Shown here piece by piece: positions 19,573-29,383 of a DNA stretch of 64,000 nucleotides. A model generated the notes under the pieces. The model was given only the letters and a program-made list of their open reading frames with translations, was not told the origin of the DNA and ran no database searches. The DNA is from Rhodopirellula baltica SH 1 (lineage in GTDB: Bacteria > Planctomycetota > Planctomycetia > Pirellulales > Pirellulaceae), in assembly GCF_000196115.1 (NCBI RefSeq), contig NC_005027.1, positions 1,550,001-1,614,000 on the forward strand, given 5' to 3'. Made by a program: the position numbers and the translations under genes. Within the stretch, counting starts at the first letter, position 1; each line of letters opens with the position of its first letter.

Positions 19573-22089
19573 TCAGTTGGTGGTAGCCAATGCTGATTCG
19601 CTTCGAGTTCGGTACAGGAACGCGTCGGAGGTCAGCAGTGATACGAGCAACGCTTTCATGCTGCCGTTGTTGTCTCGGTACGCTTGATGGGCGGCCTGCA
19701 AGACGGGTGCGTCGTGGAGCGTTTCGTTTCGCCCCATCCAGAAGCGGAATGCATGACGAACAAACACTTGCTCGGTTCGTTGGCTTTCAGCGAGACGTTC
19801 AATGAGCTCAATCGCATTGGCGACTTTACCGTCCAGCGTCGGATCGCCTGAATCGATGATCTCGCCAGTGGTGTCCACGGGTTGGCGATGTTCGGTTTCG
19901 CGATACAGTCCGGCGTGATTGTACATCTCGAATGGAAGACCAAGCGGATCCATCTTGCGATGACACGTCCAGCAGTAGTCTTCTCGCGTGACTCGCATTC
20001 GTTCGCGAAGCGTCGTTCTCGGCTCGTCAGGCAACATCGCATCGACGGTGATCGGGACATCAGGGATCGCACCGCCGATCAATCGTTCTTGGATCCAGCG
20101 GCCTCGCCGAATGGCGTGGTTGTCCATCGCATCGGAGTGTGAGACCAGCCAACTAGGATGGGTCAGGATGCCAAGGCGTTCGCCTTCGGGAACCGTCGCC
20201 AAAACACGTTCGGGCTTCATCGATCCACGACCGAAGCTACGGCGACTGACGCGAGCGAAGATGTCCGGTCCGGTCAGCTTGGCTTCCGTGACCGCGTGAT
20301 TGATTTTGGGTTTCTTTGGAGCGTTTTGCTTCTCGGGCGGGTCCTTTCCCGGGTTGGCCTTTTTCCAAGCCGCCAATTCGATTGCTGCTTTGGTCTTAGT
20401 GGCTTTTTCAGCGGCAACAGAGGCCGCCATTTCTTCCCGTGAACGTTGCTTGCCAAAGTAGACGTTGTCGTATTTGCCCGCGACGACTTTGTCCGTCGTT
20501 AGTAGTCGCTTCAGAACCTCGGTGTCTTCGGCGAGAATCAGCTCAATCAAACGATCGGTGCTGGCGGTTGCCTCGAACATGGCGTTGTAGTGAGCGACGC
20601 CTTTGTTGTTCACTCCCGTTTCGCCAAGTGCTCGAGTGTCTTTGCAGATGTATCCCGCCAGATCGTAGTCGAAGTATTCGCGGAAAAATCTCAGGATCCT
20701 CGGCTTCCGAATGTTGTCATCTTCCAACATGCGAACGACTTCGCGTTTAACGTCGTCGCGTGTTCGCATGCGTCCATCGACGATCGAACTGCGAAGACTA
20801 TCATCGGGTTGGAGGTATCGCAGGGCATGGTTGACTGCCAACCCCAACTCCCAATCCCGCAACATGACCCGGCCATGGCTGTCTGGTTCACCTTTCTCGA
20901 CTAACTCGGGACGAAAGAGAGCGTCACGGTCGAGGAAGATCGCCGACAACCCGAGAACGGCACCGTCCTTTTTGCCCAGTTTTTCAATCGACTGATCCAG
21001 GATCTCGACGTAGGTGTCGGATTCAGCTTTGGTTGGCGGACGGAACGTCAACGCTTCAAAGAGAAAATCAACCGCGGCTCGTTGGTTCGATTCGTTAGAC
21101 TCATCTGATTCGAAGAGATCGTAGACCGGCGTCAGTGGACGCAAGACCTTGGTGCTGTACACCAAACTGGTCGGCAGTCCACGCAGATCACCCTTCATCT
21201 TATTAGCGATCGAATTGGGATCATCGGTGATCTGATATGGCTCGGCGATGCTGAGTGGACCCTCGGCCATGTACCGAATGATGTCGCTGGCGATCCCCAT
21301 GATCTGCGTCGCTTCAGCACTGTTGACGGTATAGAAGTCCGGGTAGTTTTCGAGCCCATGGTCTCTGGCCGTCGACAGGACCGCGGGCACACTTTTGACC
21401 GACGTGGCGTACGCGACCGTTCCGCCTTGCCATTTGATGATTCGATCGACGCCAAAGTACAGCTTCAATTCGCCGCCGTGATTCGTGGGGACAGCGTCCC
21501 CATGCGTGCGAAGCCCCGGTTTGGATGGATCGTATTCGGGTTCGGTATTGATGAGCTCATTCAGGCGAGTGATGTGCTCCTCGGGCGTGACTCGCCAGAT
21601 ACGCGCGGGTGACGATGTAGGATGAAGTTCGATCGCATCGGGCAAGGACCCAAAGAGCAGATCGTGATCTAGGAAGTTCCCTTTGTTTGGATCGCGATGA
21701 GCGTGAAATCCGCCTTTGTCCTTCATCGCTCGGGAAAGTTCGCCGACGATCCAATCGGAAAACTTCAGGCGTTTGATCACTTCGGGTTGTGACATGTCAG
21801 GCGGGGGCATTTCACGCAAGCTGACTTGAGCCCAAACGCTGGTCCATATGCTCGCATTGATGTCGTCCACCGGTCCAAGGTTTTCAAGCGACAGATCGCC
21901 TTCTGGATCCGATTCGCTGTGGCAGTCAATGCAATAGTCGGCCAGGAACGCTTCCGCCATCGCGGAGTAGTTTTGATCGATGGGTTGGCCAGGCGTGTAG
22001 GTTTCCGCTTTGGCAACGGAACCGAAGGTGAAAAACACGAGCAGACTTGTCAGCAGTCGACAGCGTCTCGTTGCAAATGGCTTTGACAT
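19573..22089 (-). CDS. planctomycete cytochrome-type DUF1592/DUF1588/DUF1585 protein
   Basis: An 838-residue exported protein with a signal peptide ([18 protein letters not shown]). Domains in order are a PSCyt-type heme motif CIDCH (Cys53-His57), a DUF1587-like block ([16 protein letters not shown], about 165), a DUF1595-like block ([16 protein letters not shown], about 345), DUF1592 ([20 protein letters not shown], about 410-440), DUF1588 ([20 protein letters not shown] to a second CWTCH near 705, then [12 protein letters not shown]) and DUF1585 ([20 protein letters not shown]...SDAFLYRT). A Lys/Ala/Pro-rich insert (about 540-600) precedes DUF1588. Function is unknown; the two c-type heme sites suggest periplasmic electron transfer. 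The ATG lies two bases after the stop of the DUF1552 gene, so the two are almost certainly translated together. Confidence 0.9.
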   Translation of the reverse strand: MSKPFATRRCRLLTSLLVFFTFGSVAKAETYTPGQPIDQNYSAMAEAFLADYCIDCHSESDPEGDLSLENLGPVDDINASIWTSVWAQVSLREMPPPDMSQPEVIKRLKFSDWIVGELSRAMKDKGGFHAHRDPNKGNFLDHDLLFGSLPDAIELHPTSSPARIWRVTPEEHITRLNELINTEPEYDPSKPGLRTHGDAVPTNHGGELKLYFGVDRIIKWQGGTVAYATSVKSVPAVLSTARDHGLENYPDFYTVNSAEATQIMGIASDIIRYMAEGPLSIAEPYQITDDPNSIANKMKGDLRGLPTSLVYSTKVLRPLTPVYDLFESDESNESNQRAAVDFLFEALTFRPPTKAESDTYVEILDQSIEKLGKKDGAVLGLSAIFLDRDALFRPELVEKGEPDSHGRVMLRDWELGLAVNHALRYLQPDDSLRSSIVDGRMRTRDDVKREVVRMLEDDNIRKPRILRFFREYFDYDLAGYICKDTRALGETGVNNKGVAHYNAMFEATASTDRLIELILAEDTEVLKRLLTTDKVVAGKYDNVYFGKQRSREEMAASVAAEKATKTKAAIELAAWKKANPGKDPPEKQNAPKKPKINHAVTEAKLTGPDIFARVSRRSFGRGSMKPERVLATVPEGERLGILTHPSWLVSHSDAMDNHAIRRGRWIQERLIGGAIPDVPITVDAMLPDEPRTTLRERMRVTREDYCWTCHRKMDPLGLPFEMYNHAGLYRETEHRQPVDTTGEIIDSGDPTLDGKVANAIELIERLAESQRTEQVFVRHAFRFWMGRNETLHDAPVLQAAHQAYRDNNGSMKALLVSLLTSDAFLYRTRSESALATTN

Positions 22090-22091
22090 CG

Positions 22092-23411
22092 CTACGCCAG
22101 GACTTCTTTGAGCGGACCGTTGCTGTCGTCATACTTCTTGGCCATTTTGTCATCCATGTTGAATCGGTCGACGTTTTGCCCCGCCGCTCGCAACAATGAT
22201 GTGTACAAAGCGTTGATCGGTCGTTGGCCATCGACTTGCGTGAAGCATCCACTTTTGAAGGCGCCGTCCAGGTTGCCCAGCAACATGACCGGCCAGTTCG
22301 CTCCGTTGGTGTGTTGTTTGTCGGCGTTGTTGCTGGTGTAAACGATCAGGGTGTTGTCCATCATCGTGCCGCTGCCTTCGGGAACGCTGTCCAATTTTTC
22401 CATGATCCGAACCAGCATGCGGCTGTTGTATTGCCGGATTTTGATCCAGATCGGATTGTCGGGTTGTTCCATGTGCCCCAGGTTGTGACCTTGTTGTTCG
22501 ATGCCCAGACCCTTCCAGGCACCGAAGATTTCGCCGCGTCCAGAACCGATCGTCAGTGTGTTGGTGATACCCGATGAGAGCGCCGAAATACCGAGGTCGA
22601 GCAAGCGGTCATGCCAATCGGTTTCGAACTCGGGGTTGCTGTATCGCTCGTCCACTTCGGGGGCAAACTTCCGCAGGTGATCTGAAACGGTGTCGAGCCG
22701 GTCTCGCAATCCGTTGACCTCTTGGAAACCTTGAACGTATTGGCCGTAGCGTTGTTGATCGGAAGGTGGAAGAGATCTCCCTTTGCTCGCCGCCAGCAAT
22801 TCGACCTGACTGAGCACACTGGATCGAGCTTCGTGTTGGCGCCGAATCTCACCTGATGAAATGCCGCCGTAGAGCATCTGGTAGAGATGGTTTGGATTGG
22901 AATGCATGAAGATCGGAGAACCTGCACCACTGGCCGACAGCGTCGCAATGGTTGGTTTCGTCTTCATGTTCTCGATCGAGTCCATGCCAATGCACAGATG
23001 CGGAAGCAGCGTCTGTGGAAGAACCTTGCTCAATTCGTAATCGATCGTCGAGGCGCTCGGCGGAACTCCATCACTGCCGCGATAGCCACCCAATGCGCCG
23101 AAGAATGCGCTGTGCGAGGGACTGGTGTGCAGCCCGTGCAAGCCATTGATGATGTGCAGTCGTTCTTTGTAGGGTTCCAAGGCGTTGATTGGTTCCAGCA
23201 GTTTCGCTTTCGCCAAAGATCCGCTGTGCGTCATCCCCGCGGGAATGCAGGTTTTGGGATCGAACCCCTGATTCTGCATGAAGAAGATGATGCGTTTGGG
23301 AGACGCGTTTGGTGCCGGAGACGCGAGCAAACGCTCCGGCAAAATGGGAGCACCCATAGCGGCACCTGCGCCGGCGGCGAGTCCCTGCAGCAGATTTCTA
23401 CGACTGATCAT
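22092..23411 (-). CDS. DUF1552 protein with Tat leader
   Basis: A 439-residue protein starting [20 protein letters not shown], a clear twin-arginine leader. It is followed by the DUF1552 opening ([20 protein letters not shown], normally R-x-x-FF-x-x-NG in this family), the [20 protein letters not shown] block and the late [20 protein letters not shown] block near the C-terminus, which recalls DUF1501/alkaline-phosphatase-superfamily proteins. DUF1552 genes are normally paired with DUF1592 genes in planctomycetes and are thought to be exported partners of them; the reaction is unknown. A longer frame back to 23582 has no sensible leader. Here it is the first gene of the pair. Confidence 0.9.
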   Translation of the reverse strand: MISRRNLLQGLAAGAGAAMGAPILPERLLASPAPNASPKRIIFFMQNQGFDPKTCIPAGMTHSGSLAKAKLLEPINALEPYKERLHIINGLHGLHTSPSHSAFFGALGGYRGSDGVPPSASTIDYELSKVLPQTLLPHLCIGMDSIENMKTKPTIATLSASGAGSPIFMHSNPNHLYQMLYGGISSGEIRRQHEARSSVLSQVELLAASKGRSLPPSDQQRYGQYVQGFQEVNGLRDRLDTVSDHLRKFAPEVDERYSNPEFETDWHDRLLDLGISALSSGITNTLTIGSGRGEIFGAWKGLGIEQQGHNLGHMEQPDNPIWIKIRQYNSRMLVRIMEKLDSVPEGSGTMMDNTLIVYTSNNADKQHTNGANWPVMLLGNLDGAFKSGCFTQVDGQRPINALYTSLLRAAGQNVDRFNMDDKMAKKYDDSNGPLKEVLA

Positions 23412-23799
23412 GATCGAACTTTCAACGTGTTGCACGGTCGATTGTTTTGAGTCAGGACGTCGGTCGGACGGGGAAAACCGACCAGTGGATGCATTGGAAA
23501 AACGAGTGGCTCCATTGCCACAAGCGTCCAAGCATCGATGCCGAAGCCGCACAGTCGGGCTCGGCGGTGATATGACGATCAAGGAAGGATGGGGGGCGGG
23601 ATCTGCCGAAACTGCTCGCCAGATCTCTATAGCCTAGCCATCCCGTGGCTCGCCGCAACAGAGATTTCGCTAGGGAAATGCGGTGGGGCCGTGAGAACTC
23701 GCTTTCGAGACGATACCGGAAGCTGAAATTCCCCTGTGCGAAACGACGCAATGAAAGTTGAAACAAACCGAATCCGCTACTGTTGAAATGAGTTACAGA

Positions 23800-23930
23800 G
23801 GGGGCGTGACCGGCCCATCAAGCATCCGGTCACGGATGTTCGAACCCGTTTTGCAACTGAATCAGGTTCAACGCCGAGAGTCTAGGAACCCTCCGAAGTC
23901 TCACTCCGCTGCGACGCGTCGCAGCGCGAG
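23800..23930. other. structured intergenic region
   Basis: Two strong dyads lie in the gap 23412-23992. CGTGACCGG (23805-23813) pairs perfectly with CCGGTCACG (23826-23834) over a 12-nt loop, and CGCTGCGACGCGTCGCAGCG (23907-23926) is a perfect 20-bp palindrome. The segment between contains GTTCGAACCC, which resembles a tRNA T-loop, but no cloverleaf can be completed. It could be an unannotated structured RNA, a transcription end or a protein-binding site. The other part of the gap (23412-23799) shows nothing I can support. Confidence 0.45.
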
Positions 23931-23992
23931 ATCCCGTTGGTCGAGTATCGATTCACCCTATTGCAATCCAACTCATTGAATGATCACGAATT

Positions 23993-24454
23993 CTATTTGC
24001 TGGTAGTCTTCGGCAATGCCTCAAAACCATTTGCACCGATGACGTTGAATCCACCGTCATCGTTGCTACGAGTGAACCCGTCGTAGGCATCACGAGCCAG
24101 GTAGATCCTCAAGGTATCGCCCTCAGCGGGCAAACCCCGATGTCCAGAGGTTGATGGAGGAACGAGCGTTTTGCCAATCCAGCGTCGTTTCCAGTAACTC
24201 GCATAGAGCGGACGGTCTTGATCGATGCCGTCGCCCTTTTCAACATCGCCGACGCGAATTTCGGCAACGTAGTGAGTGTACTGCCAATCATTCACAGTTT
24301 CGCTGCGCTGAAAAACGTGGGAAACGGTTCCCGTGATAACGTGCGTGGCAGTCTTGCGAAGTTGCTCCGGTGACATACTCACTTTTTCGCCACTCGCGGA
24401 CGGCGAGAAAGCGATCAAAAAAAGCACGACCAGAGGCAAAGCGATTCGATTCAT
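23993..24454 (-). CDS. secreted conserved hypothetical protein
   Basis: A 153-residue protein with a signal peptide (MNRIALPLVVLFLIAFSPSA, cleavage near ASGEK). The mature part is a small beta-rich domain: MSPEQLRKTATHVITGTVSH, then HYVAEIRVGDVEKGDG, YWKRRWIGKT and GLPAEGDTLRIYLARD, closing with DDGGFNVIGANGFEAL. I associate this pattern with a recurring but unnamed planctomycete secreted family; the THVITGTV opening also recalls small OB-like domains. The ATG at 24454 is chosen because it gives the signal peptide; the upstream frame does not look like protein. No partner gene is evident. Confidence 0.65.
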   Translation of the reverse strand: MNRIALPLVVLFLIAFSPSASGEKVSMSPEQLRKTATHVITGTVSHVFQRSETVNDWQYTHYVAEIRVGDVEKGDGIDQDRPLYASYWKRRWIGKTLVPPSTSGHRGLPAEGDTLRIYLARDAYDGFTRSNDDGGFNVIGANGFEALPKTTSK

Positions 24455-24746
24455 TGGTGTCTCCCAAAGTGTGCGGATGCCAACATTGTATCGCCGTGGT
24501 TCAGCGATGTGGGACACAAAGTGTTTGCCGGTCGGGCACTCGAAGTCGCTCGGGCTTTCGAAAACGCGATCTCCCCGCGAGACTCGTGCATTCAACCGAT
24601 ACAGAACGGTGCCGTGTGTTTCAGGCCAACAGGACCGAGTACGTGTTGATCACGAATTTGTGCCAACACGAAAACAGATCGCGGATATTGCCTCGCCTTT
24701 CAGCCATCCACGTCAGCGCGACAGATTGATTGCACCATTCGTGAAG

Positions 24747-25622
24747 CTAATTCTTGGAGACAATTTGATCACCAATGAATTCGCGGAATTTCTCGGGGCT
24801 ACCATTGGCATCGCCAACGAGCAGAAAGAACAACATGCCGCAGTCGGAGATGTCCGCGACGCCTGCGCTATGAGCTTTCAATCGGGAGTACATCCATCTC
24901 ACGTCGGCTTCAGGATGATCCCGCATCCAGTGCCAGACCGAGAAATTGCCTTTCGAATGCCATAAGTGATTCGGATTGTCTTTGTCGTTTTGGTCTGGGA
25001 TTTTTGTGTACTGGATACGATTGCCGCAAAGCACTTGGATGTCGTCCCACGTGTGGTGGTGTTTTCGCCGTCGTTCGTTCTCGTTGAACGCACTGTGAGA
25101 CACTAAATGAACGTGTGCTAGCGAATCAATGTTCCCACTTCGGATGACCTCTTTGACGACGAGGTAAACAAACTCGGACAGTCCAGCGTGTATGAAGAAG
25201 AGCGGGTCGCTCTCAGTTGAGCGACTCATTTCAGCGGCCAAGCTCTCAATCGCACGATTCTGTTCTTTGGTGACATCAATGAAAACGTCGGGATTGAATC
25301 CCCAATGTTCGATCACACCATCGGCGCTGATCTTCAGTTGATTCTTGGAGTCAGGCCCAGACGGAGCGTCGATGAAGTTGTTGTACGAGCAGTGAACCAA
25401 TTTGTTTTGCAGCCCGAGTTTCGCCATGATCGCGCAGGATGCCGGCAACGCACCCCAATCATCGGGATCTCCCGTCGGCCATTTGTATTGTTTGTCAGGT
25501 GCGCTGTTGCCATCAAAGCTCATCGCAATTCGGTTCTGATCGTAACCCAAAGATTGTGCTCGACAGTTTCCTGTTGAAATTGTCGCCAGCAAAAAGATCA
25601 CGCACATTGAGAGTCTGGTCAT
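24747..25622 (-). CDS. secreted protein resembling nucleoside-hydrolase-fold proteins
   Basis: A 291-residue protein with a signal peptide (MTRLSMCVIFLLATISTGNC). The mature chain opens IAMSFDGNSAPDKQYKWPTG then DPDDWGALPASCAIMAKLGL. A 'D-G-N...DPDD-x-GA' acid cluster followed by a Leu-rich helix and LVHCSYNN recalls the Ca-binding N-terminus of nucleoside hydrolases and related DUF1593-type proteins. The later HVHLVSHSAFNENE, IQYTKIPDQN and DISDCGMLFFLLVGDANGSP support the same group. It may bind or hydrolyse a nucleoside-like or sugar compound outside the cell. The catalytic set is not proved, so the function is tentative. Confidence 0.6.
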   Translation of the reverse strand: MTRLSMCVIFLLATISTGNCRAQSLGYDQNRIAMSFDGNSAPDKQYKWPTGDPDDWGALPASCAIMAKLGLQNKLVHCSYNNFIDAPSGPDSKNQLKISADGVIEHWGFNPDVFIDVTKEQNRAIESLAAEMSRSTESDPLFFIHAGLSEFVYLVVKEVIRSGNIDSLAHVHLVSHSAFNENERRRKHHHTWDDIQVLCGNRIQYTKIPDQNDKDNPNHLWHSKGNFSVWHWMRDHPEADVRWMYSRLKAHSAGVADISDCGMLFFLLVGDANGSPEKFREFIGDQIVSKN

Positions 25623-26171
25623 GGTTGGATCCGTGGGAAATGATGGAGGACCTGCATGGAGATAACGCTCTTTCGAAAGCGTTCTTGATGCCGGGGATTC
25701 AGCCTAGTGAGTGGTGCAAGAGATTTCTTAGCACCCGTCGCTTGGCATCGGTTGCCGATTCAAGTTGCAACTGCGGTGGGATCCGGCGAGTTTCTTAAAA
25801 GCAGTCGATCTTCTTTTCTCTGTCAGACTTGCAACGGAGAAATCTTTGGGACGAGCAAGCCGTGTCCAAAGACCGAAATTCGGCACCTATGATACGCATC
25901 AACTCACGAGACCAAAAGCTGCTCTATACACCGAGCCATGTTGACGCCCGCGTCGAGCCTTGGCGTTCTTTCGAGCCAGGTCCATGAGTGAGCGATAGAC
26001 TTGGCAGGCTGACGATGCAGCGGGGTCTCAATATCGAACCTGGGAACCGTTCGTGCGACTCAAGGTTTCCTTGAAATCTCCCGCCTGTGCATGTTTGGAA
26101 ACCCTTCTATCGATGAAGGCAGTCGGGAGTTGGCCTTGCTGCATTAGCTTTGAAGCCATTTGTTTGACGCC
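25623..26171. other. 549-bp gap without a supported gene
   Basis: Only short, low-quality frames occur here (the best is about 60 codons, with no domain, signal or ribosome site). No hairpin repeat of the families found elsewhere in the window was seen. Confidence 0.5.
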
Positions 26172-26492
26172 TTACTTCGCGCGTGAGATGCGATAGCGGC
26201 AGGCGACCCAAATGAGTCCAGCGATGATTGCGACGGGGAGTAGGCTCGCTGTGATATTCAATGCGAACTCGACATCATTTGCGAGTTCGTCCGTGCTTAA
26301 CGCCTTGTTCGTTTCAATCGTTGATTGGAACGAGCGGATCATCGAAAACGTGGTGAATGATGGACCGACGAGGATGCAAAGGACTGCGATCCATCCGGAA
26401 AAGCGTTTCAATCGGTCGGTGGCGTTCTTCATTGCAGCGGAATTAGTGAGCGATTCGGGTGATGGCGGTCGACGCTCTCTGTCCATTGGCAT
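26172..26492 (-). CDS. small two-helix membrane protein, possibly ExbB/TolQ-like
   Basis: 106 residues (86 if the ATG at 26432 is used). Two membrane segments (FSGWIAVLCILVGPSFTTFS and FALNITASLLPVAIIAGLIW) are joined by SMIRSFQSTIETNKALSTDE. The arrangement 'GMIR-x-F...A-x-x-ALxxTxxxLxVAI' is reminiscent of the last two helices of MotA/TolQ/ExbB proton-channel proteins, reduced to a minimum; this link is inference. It directly follows another small membrane gene (20-nt gap), so the two are probably co-transcribed. Confidence 0.5.
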   Translation of the reverse strand: MPMDRERRPPSPESLTNSAAMKNATDRLKRFSGWIAVLCILVGPSFTTFSMIRSFQSTIETNKALSTDELANDVEFALNITASLLPVAIIAGLIWVACRYRISRAK

Positions 26493-26512
26493 TCAATTCG
26501 TACGATTAGTAA

Positions 26513-26914
26513 TCAATGGGACAGCGATCCAAAGCCTTGCGAGATGTAGGCTGAGATGGCGATCAACAAGAGATCGACGCCTATCAAACACAAACGCTGG
26601 TGCAGCGGCCAACTCCGTTGCGTGATGGTTGTGGTGAAAACAACCAAGAAACCGAACGCCGAACATCCGGCCATCGCCAAATGAATACGAGGGTTCATTC
26701 CAGCGAGTATCTCGGAAGATGTCAACTCGCTGTCTACTGTGAAAAAACTGTAGGCGAGCAAGATAAGCAAATGAATACCGAATACAACTTGTGTCAAAAC
26801 GGATCGATCCCAAAGGAGAGCTACCCACGGGTCTGGTGATGGCGACTCGTATGGATTGAGCGATGGTGGATAATCGGGTGGAAGCGGTTTCCGCTTATTC
26901 GATACTCGCATCAT
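26513..26914 (-). CDS. small membrane protein of the NPYESP type
   Basis: A 133-residue protein with a proline-rich N-terminus containing SLNPYESPSPD, a motif seen at the start of many small Rhodopirellula membrane proteins. Three hydrophobic segments follow (VVFGIHLLILLAYSFFTV; LAMAGCSAFGFLVVFTT; RLCLIGVDLLLIAISAYI). The function is unknown. Two adjacent ATG codons (26914 and 26911) are equally possible starts. The next gene on the same strand begins 20 nt after its stop. Confidence 0.6.
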   Translation of the reverse strand: MMRVSNKRKPLPPDYPPSLNPYESPSPDPWVALLWDRSVLTQVVFGIHLLILLAYSFFTVDSELTSSEILAGMNPRIHLAMAGCSAFGFLVVFTTTITQRSWPLHQRLCLIGVDLLLIAISAYISQGFGSLSH

Positions 26915-27121
26915 CGAGGTGCCATCGGCTCTTTGGAGGATCGTGGAGAAGTTTGATCAAGTGGATCGTGCTGGCCGCGTTCTTCAAGACGCAGTGGAAA
27001 AGTATAACCTTTACTCAGCGAATGCTGAGTTGTTGCTTAACGTGTCGCTTCCCAAACGCGGGATGAGCGTCCAACTCCCGCGATGTCGCAGCGGCGGTTT
27101 GCGGCGAGTCGATATCGGGGT

Positions 27122-27565
27122 TCAAGAACCAGTGTTTGCTGTTCGATCTTCTTTCCGCCAACGGTCTCGGTCATCGAGCCATTGATTGAAATTCCTATCC
27201 GCACTTCCATAGCTCGGCGAATCATCGTCGCCCAAACCAAGAGAGGATTCCACGATTTTGATGCCGCCCAGCAGAATGAGCCCCGCGGTTGCTTTCAAGC
27301 CATCACCGACAAATCTTCCCGTTGCCTTGGTTCTCTCCGCGAATGTGACGTTGGGTTTGGGGGCTGACGCAGCCGGTTCCGACGTCGCGGGTGTCGAAGA
27401 CGAAAATGCAACGGGGAACGACGCAGGAATGACTGGAACCGATGTGTCGTAGACCACGGTTTTCAGGATCGCGTCCATCTCCGATGTGTCTTTGGGAGCA
27501 GATCTGCAGCCCGCAAGCACAAGCATTCCAACCAAGAATGCGGTGGGTTTGATCGGTGGATTCAT
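27122..27565 (-). CDS. small lipoprotein
   Basis: A 147-residue protein with a lipoprotein signal peptide: MNPPIKPTAFLVGMLVLAGC, with the lipobox LAGC at residues 17-20. The mature part has an Ala/Ser/Pro-rich linker (STPATSEPAASAPKPN), a short hydrophobic GLKATAGLILLGGIKIVESS and an acidic/Arg-rich tail (NQWLDDRDRWRKED). No domain is recognised. The ATG at 27565 is chosen over an upstream TTG because it places the lipobox correctly. The gap 26915-27121 upstream of its stop holds nothing I can support. Confidence 0.6.
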   Translation of the reverse strand: MNPPIKPTAFLVGMLVLAGCRSAPKDTSEMDAILKTVVYDTSVPVIPASFPVAFSSSTPATSEPAASAPKPNVTFAERTKATGRFVGDGLKATAGLILLGGIKIVESSLGLGDDDSPSYGSADRNFNQWLDDRDRWRKEDRTANTGS

Positions 27566-27679
27566 CGAAACCGCAAATCGGTTGAGTGAATGAGGAAGGG
27601 ACTCTTTTCGCGTTAGCAAAGTACCGGGAGAAGATGCAATGCCAGGTTGAGGGAATACTTGCGGGCTGTTGGTTGTTTG

Positions 27680-27850
27680 AGCCGTGCCGCGTTAGCGGCG
27701 GTTGATTAGGACCGCGTGAACAACAAGTGACGTAGCGGAAGGGCGCGAGCCCTCCGGTTCCTCACCGGGCGGCTTGCGCCACACCGCTAACATCGTCACT
27801 TGTTGTTCACGCGTTGCTTAGACGCCAACCGGGGCTAACGCCCATCGGCT
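27680..27850. repeat. AGCCG-family hairpin with a nested 95-bp palindromic element
   Basis: The outer arms (AGCCGTGCCGCGTTAGCGGC at 27680 and the inverted arm ending GCCCATCGGCT at 27850) match the short hairpin at 2975-3033 read in the opposite direction. Between them sits an element whose core, 27716-27810, is bounded by the perfect 17-bp inverted repeat GTGAACAACAAGTGACG / CGTCACTTGTTGTTCAC. The core is identical over 95 bp to 35242-35336. Confidence 0.85.
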
Positions 27851-27916
27851 AAATATCTCATTCAATAGCCTGCTAGACGTGTCGTTTGTCGCGACGAGAA
27901 TTGTGCTGACGAATCA

Positions 27917-29383
27917 CTACTCGATAGCGAGGTTTACAACATCGGAGAGAAACGAAGATAGTTCTGTCTCGGTGGGCAAGGTGACTTTGGGCCGTGCCTT
28001 CGTCAAAGCATCAAAACTTGGACGGAGAGCTTTTCGTAAGCAGCGTCGAGTCGTTTCATCGTCTTCCAGTCCATTCGCTTCCTTGTAGATCTGCCGAAGC
28101 CACTCGGGAGTGACAGTCACGGAAACTTCTTTCACCAGGGTCTCAATCTCAGGTTCGGAAAGCATGTATTCAAACGCGAGTGATTGAACTTCGTCTTGCA
28201 TCAGCCGCAGCATTGTTTGGGAGTCGTCATCAACGACTCTGTCAGCGAGGGCCTTTGCGGCTGCTGACCCTGCCGTACCAATTCCGAACGCTCCCAAGAG
28301 GCCACCAGCAATTCCTCCGGCTGCAGTTCCGACGATAGGTATTGCACTTCCGACTGCAGCACCGATTGCGGAACCACTTAGCCATCCGGCGGAACCAGCA
28401 GCAATTCCCACACCGTTGACTGATAGGTTCTTTGTGAATTGCTTCCAAGAAATGGAGCGATCCAGCGCGGCTTTGTAGAAGTCCGGTCCAGCCGTCGCAA
28501 CCGTTGCCACAGTCGCTGCGACAGCGTTGGTTCGAAGCAACTTCGATACGTGGTTGACTGCTGCGGCTCCGTAGACGGCACGTCCAAGGGAACCCGAGGC
28601 GATTCGCTGTACGGCACCACGTCCAATGGACGAGCGGCTGACGGTTTTCACGCCCCGACGAACGGTAGCAACGCCAACCGCAGCAGCACGGCTCCGTAGT
28701 ACCTGTGCGCTGACAACTCCTGTCACAAGTGCCGTGCCACTCGCAAGAAACGATCTGTTTGCGGCTGTTTTGGCAGCATCGCCAACGTGACGGCTGTGCC
28801 AGTAGTCATGTGCAAACGTGATTGTGAACGAAATTGCGAGTACATAGGAGGATGTCACCGCTTGCGACTTCGCATCGAACACAAGCGAATCGATGTTTCC
28901 CGCACGGGCGATGTTTTTTGCCTGTTTGTAGGTCACCGTTCCTTTGTGGATGAGCTTTTCAGCGTCAGCCGGATTGTCAAAGCCGGGAACTTTGCCAGCC
29001 GCGATTCGCTTTCTCATCAATTCGACGCAAGCGTCATACTGATCTTTTGGGACTTCGAGCACCTGCTGTGCGTATCTGTAAAGACCGGACTCGGATGCAA
29101 ACGCTGATGCGACCGTCTTGGCAGCTGTCTGGTAGTACTTGGATTGAATCCGCAATCCGTCAACGATTCGATCGGCTCCATTCGCTTCGTTGTTGATTCC
29201 GATGATCTCCGCTCGTCTCCCTCGGAAGACGTCTGCGAGATGATTGGCGTCTTCAGCCGTGAACCCGTGTCCGCCTTTGGTGTGATATTTCGCTATTTGA
29301 GAACGCTCTAGTGAATGAGCGATCGCCGGAGAGGCAAGTCTCTCTACGGCGGGCTTTCGCTTATCATTGGATGGCTGCGTCAC
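27917..29383 (-). CDS. membrane protein with possible nuclease-like N-terminal domain
   Basis: A 488-residue protein of unknown function. Residues about 35-165 form a soluble domain: GFTAEDANHLADVFRGRRAE, GADRIVDGLRIQSKYYQTAA (Asp71, Gln80, Lys82), QQVLEVPKDQYDACVELMRK, then TYKQAKNIARAGNIDS. The D-x(8)-Q-x-K arrangement with flanking strands could be a restriction-endonuclease-like site; this is inference. I recall similar N-termini in proteins likened to E. coli prophage YeeR. Two likely membrane segments (about 178-235) and a long Gly/Ala-zipper stretch (about 340-390) follow, then an acidic helical tail. The start is a GTG at 29383, but the frame stays open about 80 codons further upstream without a good start. 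The gene stands alone between repeat-rich gaps, which suggests acquisition. Confidence 0.65.
   Translation of the reverse strand: MTQPSNDKRKPAVERLASPAIAHSLERSQIAKYHTKGGHGFTAEDANHLADVFRGRRAEIIGINNEANGADRIVDGLRIQSKYYQTAAKTVASAFASESGLYRYAQQVLEVPKDQYDACVELMRKRIAAGKVPGFDNPADAEKLIHKGTVTYKQAKNIARAGNIDSLVFDAKSQAVTSSYVLAISFTITFAHDYWHSRHVGDAAKTAANRSFLASGTALVTGVVSAQVLRSRAAAVGVATVRRGVKTVSRSSIGRGAVQRIASGSLGRAVYGAAAVNHVSKLLRTNAVAATVATVATAGPDFYKAALDRSISWKQFTKNLSVNGVGIAAGSAGWLSGSAIGAAVGSAIPIVGTAAGGIAGGLLGAFGIGTAGSAAAKALADRVVDDDSQTMLRLMQDEVQSLAFEYMLSEPEIETLVKEVSVTVTPEWLRQIYKEANGLEDDETTRRCLRKALRPSFDALTKARPKVTLPTETELSSFLSDVVNLAIE

Noticed and set aside
23835-23860. Possible tRNA T-arm (GTTCGAACCC)
   Set aside because: Flanking bases do not form a T-stem and no D-arm or anticodon arm fits on either strand.
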